Source: Mycolicibacterium chubuense (GTDB lineage: Bacteria; Actinomycetota; Actinomycetes; Mycobacteriales; Mycobacteriaceae). From it: a stretch of DNA of 64,000 nucleotides. The translations under genes and the position numbers were made by a program. The stretch lies in assembly GCF_001044255.1 (NCBI RefSeq), contig NZ_JYNX01000066.1:18762-82761 (forward strand), read 5' to 3'. The notes beneath the pieces are model-generated. The model was not told where the DNA came from. It did no database searches and saw only the letters and a list, made by a program, of their open reading frames with translations. Within the stretch, counting starts at the first letter, position 1; each line of letters opens with the position of its first letter. Below are positions 36,665 through 44,952 of this stretch, piece by piece.

Positions 36665-36939
36665 TGCGCTGCGTGGCTGTGGCCGTGGCGTTGACCGCGG
36701 CGGGCATCGTGGCGGGTTGTTCGTCGACGCCGGCGGATGCGCCGGCCTCCTCGACGACGACGGTGTCGCCCAGCGTCGGTCACGGATCGCTCGCCTACTG
36801 CCTGGGTCAGCACGGGGTCCCGGCCCCTCCGGGGCCTGCCTCCGGGCCGCCGCCGGGCGTCGATCCGGCAACGTGGGACGGGGCGATGCAAGCCTGTTCG
36901 TCGTTGGCGCCCGGTCCGGACGCGCCGGCACACCCCTGA
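36664..36939 (+). CDS. Small lipoprotein of unknown function
   Basis: 91 residues. GTG 36664 shares a base with the nitrobindin stop (TAGTG). Signal RCVAVAVALTAAG and lipobox IVAGC, then a Thr/Ser/Pro linker and YCLGQHGVPAPP...WDGAMQACSSLAPGPD with two Cys. Third gene of the small nitrobindin unit. Function unknown. Confidence 0.72.
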   Translation: MRCVAVAVALTAAGIVAGCSSTPADAPASSTTTVSPSVGHGSLAYCLGQHGVPAPPGPASGPPPGVDPATWDGAMQACSSLAPGPDAPAHP

Positions 36940-36961
36940 CCGGCACACCCCGAACATGGAG

Positions 36962-37014
36962 CGGCCCCCGAGCCGTTGTTCCTGGTCGGACTCAACCGAG
37001 GGGCTCGGGGGCCG
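36962..37014. terminator. Strong hairpin between convergent units
   Basis: CGGCCCCCGAGCC (36962-36974) and GGCTCGGGGGCCG (37002-37014) form a perfect 13-bp stem with a 27-base loop. It can end the plus-strand nitrobindin unit and the minus-strand small transcript from near 37141. Confidence 0.7.
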
Positions 37015-37189
37015 GGTGACTGCGGGGAATTCGCCAGCGCGCGCAGGTGTGCGACAAGCGCTCCCCCGGCGCTGCTAGCTCGCAGCCACCTCACATGTCC
37101 ATAAGTCAATCAATTTGTCGGACCACCTCCTTCCCTGTGTACAGGCGAAAGTACCCGCGCAGCGGCTGGGCGACAAGGGAATTAATCTC
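37015..37189 (-). other. Candidate stand-alone small gene: promoter, strong ribosome site, 12-codon frame
   Basis: Between pabC-like gene and the hairpin, the minus strand shows TTGTCG (37176-37171), a 17-bp spacer, TACTTT (37153-37148), then AAGGAGGTGG (37132-37123), a perfect anti-Shine-Dalgarno match, and TTG 37113 opening a 12-codon frame (MIDLWTCEVAAS) ending 37075. The part 37091-37120 is only about 37 percent GC. A second GAGGTGG follows within the frame. Either a tiny peptide gene or a regulatory RNA of about 180 nt ending at the hairpin. Confidence 0.5.
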
Positions 37190-38071
37190 TCAGCGATCAC
37201 TGGTGATGGCGGCGTCGACCAGAGCGGCGAATTCGTCGGCCAACGGCGAAGGGGGCAGCGGATTGCCGTCGAGGGTGTGCACCCGCGCCGCGAGGGTGAT
37301 GCTCGACACCAGCCAAACACCTTGTGCGGCAAGCAGATCCGAAGGCCGCAGGGGTTCGTAGTCGCAGTCGTAGCCCTTGTTACGCGCCACCTCGAACAGT
37401 GCCTGCTGCGTGGTGCCGCGCAGAATCGGATACCACGGCGGCGGGGTGAGCAGGCAGGGGCGGCCGTCGGCGGAGGTGCCGGCGATGACGACGGTCGACC
37501 GGGGACCTTCCAGCACGTGGCCGTCGGTGCTGACGAAGATGACGTCACCGGCGCCGTGGCGCTCGGCGTGCCGCAGCGCGGCCATGTTGACGGCGTAGGA
37601 CAGCGTCTTCGCGCCGGCCAGCAGCCACGGCATCCCGTCGTCGGCGTCCGAGGCGAGGCCGCGGTCCAGCGTCAGCGCCGCGACGCCGCTGCGCCGGACC
37701 TCGGCGACCCGGGCCGGCAGCGGGCTGATGGTGGCGTACGCCGTGCCGGTGGGATCGCTCTCCCTGCCGCGGCTGTAGACCAGCCGGAGCGCGGCCTCTC
37801 CGCCACCGGCGGCCACCCAGTGATCCACCGCGACACGGACGGCCGACCGCCACTGGGGCAGATCCGGCTCCGGCAGGTCCATCAGTCGCGCCGAATGCGT
37901 CAGGCGACCCAAGTGCGCGTCCAGCAGGCACGGACGGCCGTGCCGGATCAGCAGCGTCTCGAAGATCCCGTCGCCGCGCACGGCGGCCAGATCATCGGCG
38001 TGGAGCAGCGGGGCCTGCGGATCGCGGAGCTGTCCGTCGAGCGAGACCACCACTCTGAGTCCGTCCGCCAT
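37190..38071 (-). CDS. Class IV aminotransferase, aminodeoxychorismate lyase-like (PabC)
   Basis: 293-residue PLP enzyme, counterpart of Rv0812. Fold type IV signatures: GDGIFETLLIRHGRPCLLDAHLGRL, PLP-Lys155 in LAGAKTLSYAVN, and VLEGPRSTVV. Likely releases pyruvate from 4-amino-4-deoxychorismate in folate synthesis, though D-amino acid or branched-chain aminotransferase activity cannot be excluded. TACGCT eight bases before the ATG suggests a leaderless mRNA; the divergent ygfZ promoter shares the same 51-bp gap. Confidence 0.85.
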   Translation of the reverse strand: MADGLRVVVSLDGQLRDPQAPLLHADDLAAVRGDGIFETLLIRHGRPCLLDAHLGRLTHSARLMDLPEPDLPQWRSAVRVAVDHWVAAGGGEAALRLVYSRGRESDPTGTAYATISPLPARVAEVRRSGVAALTLDRGLASDADDGMPWLLAGAKTLSYAVNMAALRHAERHGAGDVIFVSTDGHVLEGPRSTVVIAGTSADGRPCLLTPPPWYPILRGTTQQALFEVARNKGYDCDYEPLRPSDLLAAQGVWLVSSITLAARVHTLDGNPLPPSPLADEFAALVDAAITSDR

Positions 38072-38122
38072 GGGGAATCAGCGTAGTCCCGGCTTTTCGG
38101 GGCCGGCTCGTAGAGTTGAGCC

Positions 38123-39208
38123 ATGTCTGTGAGTTCGGCGGGGATCCCCGCCCCGGAGAACGGCCCGGATGCCGGTGCGGTCTGGCATTACGGTGATCCG
38201 CTCGGCGAGCAGCGCACTGCCGCGCAGGGCGCGGTCGTCGTCGACCGCTCGCACCGGGCGGTGATGACGCTGACCGGATCGGAACGCAAGACCTGGCTGC
38301 ACACGATCTCCAGCCAGCATGTCAGCGAGTTGCCCGACGGCGCGGTCACCGAGAACCTGAGCCTCGACGGCCAGGGGCGAGTCGAAGATCACTGGGTGCA
38401 GACGCAGCTCGACGGCGTCACGATCCTCGACACCGAGCCGTGGCGAGGCGAGGCGCTGCTGGGCTTCCTGCGCAAGATGGTGTTCTGGGCCGACGTCGTC
38501 GTGGAGCCGGCCGACCTGGCCGTCCTGTCGCTGCTCGGGCCGGGGCTGGCCGACACGCCGGTGCTCGAGGCACTCGGTGTCGCGGCCCTGCCGGCCCCCG
38601 GCACGGCCGTCGCGCTGCCCGACGGCGGTTTCCTGCGCACCCTGCCCGGCTTCGCCGGGGAGGTCGACCTCGTCGTTCCCCGTGCGCAGACCGCGCAGTG
38701 GCTGGACCGGCTGGTGGCTGCGGGGGTGCGCCGCGCCGGAGTGTGGGCGTACGAGGCGCACCGGGTGGCGGCGCTGCGTCCCCGTCTGGGCGTGGACACC
38801 GACGAGCGCACGATCCCCCATGAGGTGGGCTGGATCGGGTCGGCCGTGCATCTCGACAAGGGCTGCTACCGCGGCCAGGAAACGGTCGCGCGGGTGCACA
38901 ACCTCGGTAAACCGCCACGGATGCTCGTGCTGGTGCACCTCGACGGCGATGCCGAGAGGCCCGCCCCCGGTGACCCGCTGCTGGCCGGCGGACGCACGGT
39001 CGGCCGGCTGGGCACTGTCGTCGACCACGTCGACGAGGGACCGGTCGCGCTGGCCCTTCTCAAGCGGGGCCTGCCTGCGGACACCGAGCTCACCACCGGA
39101 GGCACGGTGGCAGTGTCGGCGGCGATCGATCCCGACACCGTGCCCACGACCGATGTGGTCGGTGCGGGCCGGCTCGCGGTGGACCGATTGCGCGGTGGCG
39201 CGCGGTAA
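38123..39208 (+). CDS. YgfZ/GcvT-like folate-binding Fe-S repair protein
   Basis: 361 residues, counterpart of Rv0811c. Contains the YgfZ signature KGCYRGQE (Lys246 onward, Cys248) and the tetrahydrofolate-binding GcvT-like fold (LDGQGRVEDHW, SLLGPG). Helps assemble or repair Fe-S clusters in a folate-dependent way in other bacteria. TAGAGT lies six bases before the ATG, predicting leaderless translation. Divergent from the folate-pathway aminotransferase, a sensible pairing. Confidence 0.88.
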   Translation: MSVSSAGIPAPENGPDAGAVWHYGDPLGEQRTAAQGAVVVDRSHRAVMTLTGSERKTWLHTISSQHVSELPDGAVTENLSLDGQGRVEDHWVQTQLDGVTILDTEPWRGEALLGFLRKMVFWADVVVEPADLAVLSLLGPGLADTPVLEALGVAALPAPGTAVALPDGGFLRTLPGFAGEVDLVVPRAQTAQWLDRLVAAGVRRAGVWAYEAHRVAALRPRLGVDTDERTIPHEVGWIGSAVHLDKGCYRGQETVARVHNLGKPPRMLVLVHLDGDAERPAPGDPLLAGGRTVGRLGTVVDHVDEGPVALALLKRGLPADTELTTGGTVAVSAAIDPDTVPTTDVVGAGRLAVDRLRGGAR

Positions 39209-39340
39209 GCCACGGGCGAAACGGGGCCTGCCAGCGCCGCGGCGTTCGGCACGGTAAAGTGTCGGCAGGACAATAAGAACACTCAGATCGGAGCCGCCTA
39301 GTAATTAGGCCGCTCCGTTATTGCGCGAGGGGGTTCCCCC
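39209..39340 (+). promoter_or_regulatory. Structured leader of the DUF3073 gene
   Basis: A -10-like TAAAGT at 39255-39260 predicts a start near 39267 and a leader of about 74 nt. Hairpin one: CGGAGC-C-GCCTA (39289-39300), loop GTAAT, TAGGC-C-GCTCCG (39306-39317). Hairpin two: GGGG/CCCC around 39329-39340, directly before the ATG and containing the GAGGGGG ribosome site. Confidence 0.6.
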
Positions 39341-39523
39341 ATGGGCCGCGGCCGGGCAAAGGCAAAGCAGACCAAGGTTGCTCGTGAGCTCAAGTACAGC
39401 TCACCGCAGACCGACTTCGAGCGGCTCCAGCGCGAGCTAGCCGGCGGATCCGACGATGACCGTCTCAACGGGGACGGGCCGTCGGACGATCGCTGGGTGG
39501 ACGAGGACGACTGGCGGCCTTAG
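39341..39523 (+). CDS. DUF3073 family small basic/acidic protein
   Basis: 60 residues, counterpart of Rv0810c: MGRGRAKAKQTKVARELKY then SSPQTDFERLQREL and an acidic tail (DDDRLNGDGPSDD...DEDDW). Highly conserved in actinobacteria, often beside purM; function unknown. Convergent with purM, 25 bp apart. Confidence 0.88.
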   Translation: MGRGRAKAKQTKVARELKYSSPQTDFERLQRELAGGSDDDRLNGDGPSDDRWVDEDDWRP

Positions 39524-39548
39524 CCGCCCGCTCGTCGGCACTCCGCGG

Positions 39549-40622
39549 CTAGAACCGCGGGTGCTGGCCCACCAGCACTGCCCGTGACGCGTCCTTGCTG
39601 CCCTTCTCGATGCTCCCCAGGGTCCAGCAGTTCAGGTGGCGGGCAGTCAGCACGGCCAGTGCGCGGTCGGTGTCCTCCGGCGCCACCACGGCCACCATCC
39701 CGACACCCATGTTGAACGTCTTCTCCATCTCGGCCCGTTCGATGCGGCCGCGCTGGGCGATCATGCCGAAGACGGGCGCCGGGGTCCACGTGCCGCGGTC
39801 GAGTTGGGCGACCAGCCCGTGCGGGATGACGCGCTCCAGGTTGCCCGCCAGCCCTCCGCCGGTGACGTGGCAGAACGTCCGGACCTGGGTCTCGGCGGCC
39901 AGCGCCAGGCAGTCCTTGGCGTAGATGCGGGTGGGTTCGAGCAGTTCCTCGCCGAGCGTGCGGCCGAACTCCTCGACGTGGCCGGCCAGGTTCATGTGGT
40001 CGATCTCGAGCAGCACGTGGCGGGCCAGCGAGTAGCCGTTGGAGTGCAGACCGGTCGAGGCCATCGCGATGAGCACATCGCCGGGGCGGACCCGGTCGGG
40101 GCCCAGCACGTCGTCGGCCTCGACGACGCCGATGCCGGTCGCGGAGATGTCGTAGTGGTCGGGCGCCATCAGCCCGGGGTGTTCGGCCGTCTCACCGCCC
40201 AGCAGCGCGCATCCGGCCATCACGCAACCGTCGGCGATGCCGGAGACCAGCTCGGCGACCCGCTCGGGCACGGTGCGCCCGACAGCGATGTAGTCCTGCA
40301 GGAACAGGGGCTCGGCACCGCACACCACGAGGTCGTCGACCACCATGGCGACCAGGTCGATGCCGACTGTGTCGTGCTTGTCCATCGCTTGGGCGACGGC
40401 GAGCTTGGTGCCCACACCGTCGGTGGACGACGCCAGCAGGGGTTCGCGGTAGCCGCCGCGCAGCGCGAACAGCCCCGCGAACCCGCCCAGCCCACCGCGC
40501 ACCTCAGGCCGGGTGGCCTTCTTGGCGAGCGGTTTGAACAGCTCGACAGCGCGGTCGCCTGCTTCGATGTCGACCCCGGCCGACGCGTAGGAAATGCCGT
40601 GTTGTTCGGCGCGATCGGTCAT
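39549..40622 (-). CDS. purM: Phosphoribosylformylglycinamidine cyclo-ligase (AIR synthase)
   Basis: Closes the imidazole ring in purine synthesis using ATP. 357 residues: ISYASAGVDIEAGDRAV, STDGVGTKLAVAQAM, MVVDDLVVCGAEPLFLQDYIAVG, ALLGGETAEHPG, FNMGVGMVAVV. ATG 40622 preferred to TTG three codons up; TAACCT lies eight bases before it. Counterpart of Rv0809. Downstream of purF by 2.3 kb with four unrelated genes between. Confidence 0.95.
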   Translation of the reverse strand: MTDRAEQHGISYASAGVDIEAGDRAVELFKPLAKKATRPEVRGGLGGFAGLFALRGGYREPLLASSTDGVGTKLAVAQAMDKHDTVGIDLVAMVVDDLVVCGAEPLFLQDYIAVGRTVPERVAELVSGIADGCVMAGCALLGGETAEHPGLMAPDHYDISATGIGVVEADDVLGPDRVRPGDVLIAMASTGLHSNGYSLARHVLLEIDHMNLAGHVEEFGRTLGEELLEPTRIYAKDCLALAAETQVRTFCHVTGGGLAGNLERVIPHGLVAQLDRGTWTPAPVFGMIAQRGRIERAEMEKTFNMGVGMVAVVAPEDTDRALAVLTARHLNCWTLGSIEKGSKDASRAVLVGQHPRF

Positions 40623-40664
40623 CGGCCCCAAGGTTACCGGTCTGCCGCGCCGGCCGGTATGGCC

Positions 40665-41282
40665 CTAGCCCACGTGACGGTCCAGCCACTGTTCCAGCGG
40701 GACCGCGGCCCGCAGTGTCGTGACCACGCGATCCTTGGCTTTCCGGGTCTCGAGCCAGGCGCCGACCGGCCAGCTCTTCATCATCGCGAGGCCCTTGTGT
40801 CTCAGCAGTTCGATCCGCGGGTGGTCAGTGGGATATCCCCGGGGCGCGGTCTTGAGCACGTCGTGCGCGGTGATCTGGTAGCCCGCCGCGCGCAGGTCGG
40901 CGACGATGCCGTCGAGTTCGGTCCCGGAGTCGGGGTCGTCGACGGCCGTCCGGAAGCGTTGCAGCGCCGCATGGTCGGGCATGTACAGCCCGCTGCCGGC
41001 GGACAGCCCCTCGGCCGAGAACGACACGTAGCCGGCGCCGATGCGCGCGGCGCAGGTGGTCTTGTAAGGGCTCTTGTCTGCGCTGAACCGCACGTCGCGG
41101 TAGGGCCGGAACATCGTGCCGGGACCGAACTCGTCGGCGAGTTCGGTCAGTAGTTCCTCCATCGGCGCCTTCACCTGCCGCTCGTAGGTCTCCCGGTGGT
41201 CCTGCCAGTAGACCTTGGAGTTGTCGGCCTCGAGGCCCTCGTAGAACTCCACCGCCTCGATGGGCCAGCCGCGAAACGCCAT
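40665..41282 (-). CDS. DUF2461 family protein
   Basis: 205 residues: FRGWPIEAVEFYEGLEADNSKVYW, RPYRDVRFSADKSPYKT and GLYMPDHAALQRFR are the conserved DUF2461 blocks. No signal peptide. Start ATG 41282 chosen for family alignment; an in-frame start six codons upstream exists. Upstream of purM in the same direction (42 bp). Function unknown. Confidence 0.82.
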   Translation of the reverse strand: MAFRGWPIEAVEFYEGLEADNSKVYWQDHRETYERQVKAPMEELLTELADEFGPGTMFRPYRDVRFSADKSPYKTTCAARIGAGYVSFSAEGLSAGSGLYMPDHAALQRFRTAVDDPDSGTELDGIVADLRAAGYQITAHDVLKTAPRGYPTDHPRIELLRHKGLAMMKSWPVGAWLETRKAKDRVVTTLRAAVPLEQWLDRHVG

Positions 41283-41353
41283 GACGTCATTGTGGATCAT
41301 CGGCGTGCGGCAAACGCCCAGGTGCGGCGCATCGCTGTGCGATCCTGACGGCC

Positions 41354-41815
41354 ATGGGACGAATGCTGCGGTGGGGGGTGACGGTGCCGGCGGTCGTCGC
41401 GCTGCTGGCTACCGCGGGGGTTGCGGCGGCCACACCCGGCGCCGGGGTCGACGCGGTGACGCTGTCCGATTCGACGGCCGACGGCAGTCACTACGTCGCC
41501 AAGTTGCTCACCATCGCCCCGGGCGGGGGCACCGGATGGCACTTCCATCCCGGTGACGTGTTCGGGGTGGTGCGGTCCGGCACGCTGACCCACTACTCCG
41601 CGGACTGCTCGGTCGACGGGGTGTATCCGGCGGGGTCGACGATCACCGAGCGAAGCGGACCGGGGTATGTGCACGCGGGACGCAACGAGGGGCCGGATCC
41701 GCTGGTGATGTGGGTGCTGTACGTGAATCCGGTGCTGAACCCGGCCGATCCGGCGGACGTTCCGCTCGTGGTGGACGCACCCGATCCGGGGTGTCCGCTG
41801 CCCGGATCGGGTTGA
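41354..41815 (+). CDS. Secreted cupin-domain protein
   Basis: 153 residues with a signal peptide (VTVPAVVALLATAGVAAA) and one cupin barrel: GTGWHFHPGDVFGVVRSGTL (metal-site His-x-His) and the second motif GYVHAGRNEG. Two Cys (SADCSVDG and DPGCPLPG). Divergent from DUF2461. Ligand unknown. Confidence 0.8.
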   Translation: MGRMLRWGVTVPAVVALLATAGVAAATPGAGVDAVTLSDSTADGSHYVAKLLTIAPGGGTGWHFHPGDVFGVVRSGTLTHYSADCSVDGVYPAGSTITERSGPGYVHAGRNEGPDPLVMWVLYVNPVLNPADPADVPLVVDAPDPGCPLPGSG

Positions 41816-41891
41816 AGCTCCCTTTTGCGGGCAATCCACGTCGGCATCGGCACCGAACTCCTCTCGAGTGTCGACGACGAACGGAGTGCTG

Positions 41892-42869
41892 GTGTCGGCT
41901 GAGCAAGTGAAGTGCCTGGTGACGGGTGCGACCGGGTACATCGGTGGGCAGTTGGTGCCCGAGTTGCTCGGCCGCGGCCACGCCGTGCGCGCGATGGCGC
42001 GCAAACCCGCCAAGTTGGACGACGCCCCCTGGCGCAGTCGAGTCGAGGTGGTGCCGGGCGATCTGACCAAACCGGATTCGCTGACCGCCGCGTTCGAGGG
42101 CATGGACGTCGTGTACTACCTGGTGCACTCGATGGGAACGTCGAAGGATTTCGTCGCCGAGGAGGCCCGGTCGGCCCGCAACGTCGCCGCGGCCGCCGAG
42201 AAGGCCGGGGTGCGTCGCGTCGTGTACCTCAGCGGCCTGCATCCCGAGGGGGTGGAGCTGTCCCGGCACCTGGCCTCGCGCGTGGAGGTCGGCGAGATCC
42301 TGATGGCGTCGTCGGTCGAGGCGGTGGTCCTGCAGGCGGGGATCGTCATCGGTTCGGGCTCGGCGTCGTTCGAGATGGTGCGACACCTCACGGACCGACT
42401 GCCGGTCATGACGACGCCCAAGTGGGTGCACAACAAGATCCAGCCGATCGCGATCGACGACGTGCTCTACTACCTCGCCGAGGCGGCGACCGCCGAGGTG
42501 CCGAAGTCCCGCACCTGGGACGTCGGCGGCCCCGACGTCATGGAGTACGGCGACGCGATGCAGACCTACGCCGACGTGGCGGGTCTACGCCGCCGGGTGA
42601 TGGTCGTGCTGCCGTTCCTGACCCCGACGATCGCGAGCCTGTGGGTCGGGCTCGTCACACCGATTCCGTCCGGCCTGGCCCGCCCGCTGGTCGAGTCACT
42701 GGAGTGCGACGCGGTGTGCCACGAACAGGACATCGATGCGGTGATCCCGCCACCGCAGGGTGGGCTGGCCCCGTACCGCGACGCGGTCGTCACCGCACTC
42801 AAGGAGGATGCGGCGCACAAAGGTGGCCGCAGGCATCTGCTGCGGTTCAGTAAGGTTGTGCCGCAGTAG
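41892..42869 (+). CDS. NAD(P)-binding extended SDR-like protein
   Basis: 325 residues. Rossmann motif VTGATGYIGGQLVPELL, then AMARKPAKL, and YLVHSMGT with YLSGLHP; related to NmrA/atypical-5 SDR and to the N-terminal part of the DUF2867 proteins but without that domain. GTG 41892 is chosen because CGGAG precedes it by seven bases; GTG 41868 is an alternative. Convergent with purF, three bases apart. Substrate unknown. Confidence 0.8.
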   Translation: MSAEQVKCLVTGATGYIGGQLVPELLGRGHAVRAMARKPAKLDDAPWRSRVEVVPGDLTKPDSLTAAFEGMDVVYYLVHSMGTSKDFVAEEARSARNVAAAAEKAGVRRVVYLSGLHPEGVELSRHLASRVEVGEILMASSVEAVVLQAGIVIGSGSASFEMVRHLTDRLPVMTTPKWVHNKIQPIAIDDVLYYLAEAATAEVPKSRTWDVGGPDVMEYGDAMQTYADVAGLRRRVMVVLPFLTPTIASLWVGLVTPIPSGLARPLVESLECDAVCHEQDIDAVIPPPQGGLAPYRDAVVTALKEDAAHKGGRRHLLRFSKVVPQ

Positions 42870-42872
42870 ATC

Positions 42873-44414
42873 TCAGGGTCTGCGCAGCGCCGACGCGTTG
42901 TCGTTGTCCGCGGTGAGCGGGATGCCGGTGCGCGCCGCGGTCGCCAGCATGTGCTCGATGACGTTCTTGCCCAGCGCGGTCTCGCCGGGCAGTTCGATCG
43001 GGTAGTCGCCGTCGAAGCACGCCGAGCACAGCCGCGTGGCGGGCTGCTCGGTGGCGGCGATCATGCCGTGCTGGGAGATGTAGCCGAGCGTGTCGGCGCC
43101 GATCGCGTGGCGGACGGCGTCGAGCATCTCGTCCCCGGTGCCCTCGGCGTTCGCCGCGTTGGCGATCAGTTCAGCCGGCGTCGCGAAGTCGATGCCGTAG
43201 AAGCACGGCCATTTCACCGGTGGCGAGGCGATGCGCACGTGCACCTCGACCGCGCCCGCCTCGCGCAGCATCCGGATCAGCGCTCGCTGGGTGTTGCCGC
43301 GCACGATCGAGTCGTCCACGACGATCAGCCGCTTGCCGCGGATGACTTCCTTGAGCGGGTTGAGCTTGAGCCGGATGCCGAGCTGACGGATGGTCTGCGA
43401 CGGCTGGATGAACGTCCGGCCGACGTAGGCGTTCTTCATCAGGCCCTGGCCGTAGGGAATCCCGGACTCCTGGGCGTAGCCGACGGCGGCCGGCGTGCCG
43501 GATTCGGGGACGCCGATCACCAGGTCGGCCTCCACAGGCTTCTCGCGGGCGAGCCGGCGGCCGATCTCGACGCGGGTGGCGTGCACCGAGCGGCCGACGA
43601 TCGTGCTGTCGGGCCGGGCCAGGTACACGTACTCGAACACACAGCCCTTCGGCGTGGGGTTGGCGAAGCGTGACGACCGCACCCCGTCGGCGTCGATGGC
43701 CAGCAGCTCGCCCGGTTCGATGTCGCGGACGAACGAGGCGCCGACGATGTCGAGCGCAGCGGTCTCCGAGGCCACCACCCAGCCGCGGTCGAGCCGGCCC
43801 AGCGACAGCGGCCGCACGCCGTAGGGATCCCGCGCCGCGTACAGGGTGTTCTCGTCCATGAAGGTCAGGCAGAAGGCGCCGCGCACGGTCGGCAGCAATT
43901 CCAGCGCCGCCTGCTCCAGCGAGGAATCGGCCGCACCGTGCGCCAGCAGCGCGCCCAGGATGTCGGAGTCGGTGGTGGCCGCGGCGGCGCCGCGGTTGCT
44001 CATCAGCCCTTCATCACGGGCGCGGGCCGCCAATTCGGCGGTGTTGACCAGGTTTCCGTTGTGTCCCAGCGCGACCCCGGTGCCCGCGGCCGTGTTGCGG
44101 AACACCGGCTGCGCATTCTCCCAGGTGGTCGAGCCGGTGGTGGAGTAGCGGCAGTGTCCGACGGCGACGTGGCCCGGCATGGCGGCCAGGGTCTGCTCGT
44201 CGAAGACCTGGCTGACCAGACCGAGATCCTTGAACACCAGCACCTGCGATCCGTCGGCCACCGCGATGCCGGCGGCTTCCTGACCTCTGTGCTGTAGGGC
44301 ATACAGCCCGTAGTACGTGAGTTTCGCCACTTCCTCGCCGGGCGCCCAGACTCCGAAGACTCCGCACTCTTCTCGAGGTTCGTTCTCTGGCTGCGCGGGC
44401 TGCTCGGCGGTCAC
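42873..44414 (-). CDS. purF: Amidophosphoribosyltransferase
   Basis: First committed enzyme of purine synthesis: PRPP plus glutamine to phosphoribosylamine. 513 residues. A short propeptide ends before the nucleophile Cys17 (REE|CGVFGVW). Glutaminase part has GHNGNLVN; PRTase loop VVDDSIVRGNTQRAL; LCSACFDGDYPIELP provides Fe-S cluster Cys, so it is the B. subtilis-type enzyme. GTG start. A TAGACT box at 44460-44455 places the transcript start about 34 nt upstream. Counterpart of Rv0808. Confidence 0.95.
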   Translation of the reverse strand: MTAEQPAQPENEPREECGVFGVWAPGEEVAKLTYYGLYALQHRGQEAAGIAVADGSQVLVFKDLGLVSQVFDEQTLAAMPGHVAVGHCRYSTTGSTTWENAQPVFRNTAAGTGVALGHNGNLVNTAELAARARDEGLMSNRGAAAATTDSDILGALLAHGAADSSLEQAALELLPTVRGAFCLTFMDENTLYAARDPYGVRPLSLGRLDRGWVVASETAALDIVGASFVRDIEPGELLAIDADGVRSSRFANPTPKGCVFEYVYLARPDSTIVGRSVHATRVEIGRRLAREKPVEADLVIGVPESGTPAAVGYAQESGIPYGQGLMKNAYVGRTFIQPSQTIRQLGIRLKLNPLKEVIRGKRLIVVDDSIVRGNTQRALIRMLREAGAVEVHVRIASPPVKWPCFYGIDFATPAELIANAANAEGTGDEMLDAVRHAIGADTLGYISQHGMIAATEQPATRLCSACFDGDYPIELPGETALGKNVIEHMLATAARTGIPLTADNDNASALRRP

Positions 44415-44543
44415 GATCTTCGCTGCTCCCTAGGGGCGGTGGGTGACGGTGGCCAGTCTACGGTGAACGGGCGGGAAACGCGGAATCCTGCACCCGCGTG
44501 GCCGCGCAGAACAACGACCGACGCCGGGCACCCATTCCCGACG

Positions 44544-44936
44544 TCAGTCCGGCAGCGCCACCAGCGGTAGCGCCGAGGCGATGTCGACGGCCCGGGCGCC
44601 CGAGAGCGTCAGCGTGCCGACGGCCGCCGCCTCGGCAACCGTGACCAGTCCGGTGGCCAGCAGCAGCCAGGTGCGGGGATCGGTCTCGACGACGTTGGGC
44701 GGGGTGCCGCGGGTGTGTCGGGGGCCGGGGATGCACTGCACCGCGACGAACGGGGGCACCCTCACCTCGACGGCGGCGCCGGGGGCCACCGCCGCCAGGG
44801 TCCTGGCCGTCGCCCGGACGGCGTCGGCGAGTTCGGTGCGGGACGGCGCCGGGGCACTCTCGTCGCGCAGCCACTCGGCCAGCACCGCCACCGCGGCGCG
44901 GGTCTTTGCCGGATCGACAGTACGGCGAACAGCCAT
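44544..44936 (-). CDS. Sterol-carrier-like family protein
   Basis: 130 residues, counterpart of Rv0807. Conserved blocks: RTELADAVRATARTLAAVAPG, VEVRVPPFVAVQCIPGPRHTRGTPPNVVETDPRTWL and LTLSGARAVDIASALPL. The second half resembles the SCP2-like bacterial SCP family. Upstream of purF in the same direction; divergent from the MCE gene with only 16 bp between starts. Ligand unknown. Confidence 0.78.
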   Translation of the reverse strand: MAVRRTVDPAKTRAAVAVLAEWLRDESAPAPSRTELADAVRATARTLAAVAPGAAVEVRVPPFVAVQCIPGPRHTRGTPPNVVETDPRTWLLLATGLVTVAEAAAVGTLTLSGARAVDIASALPLVALPD

Positions 44937-44952
44937 GATCTAGGTTCTCAAA

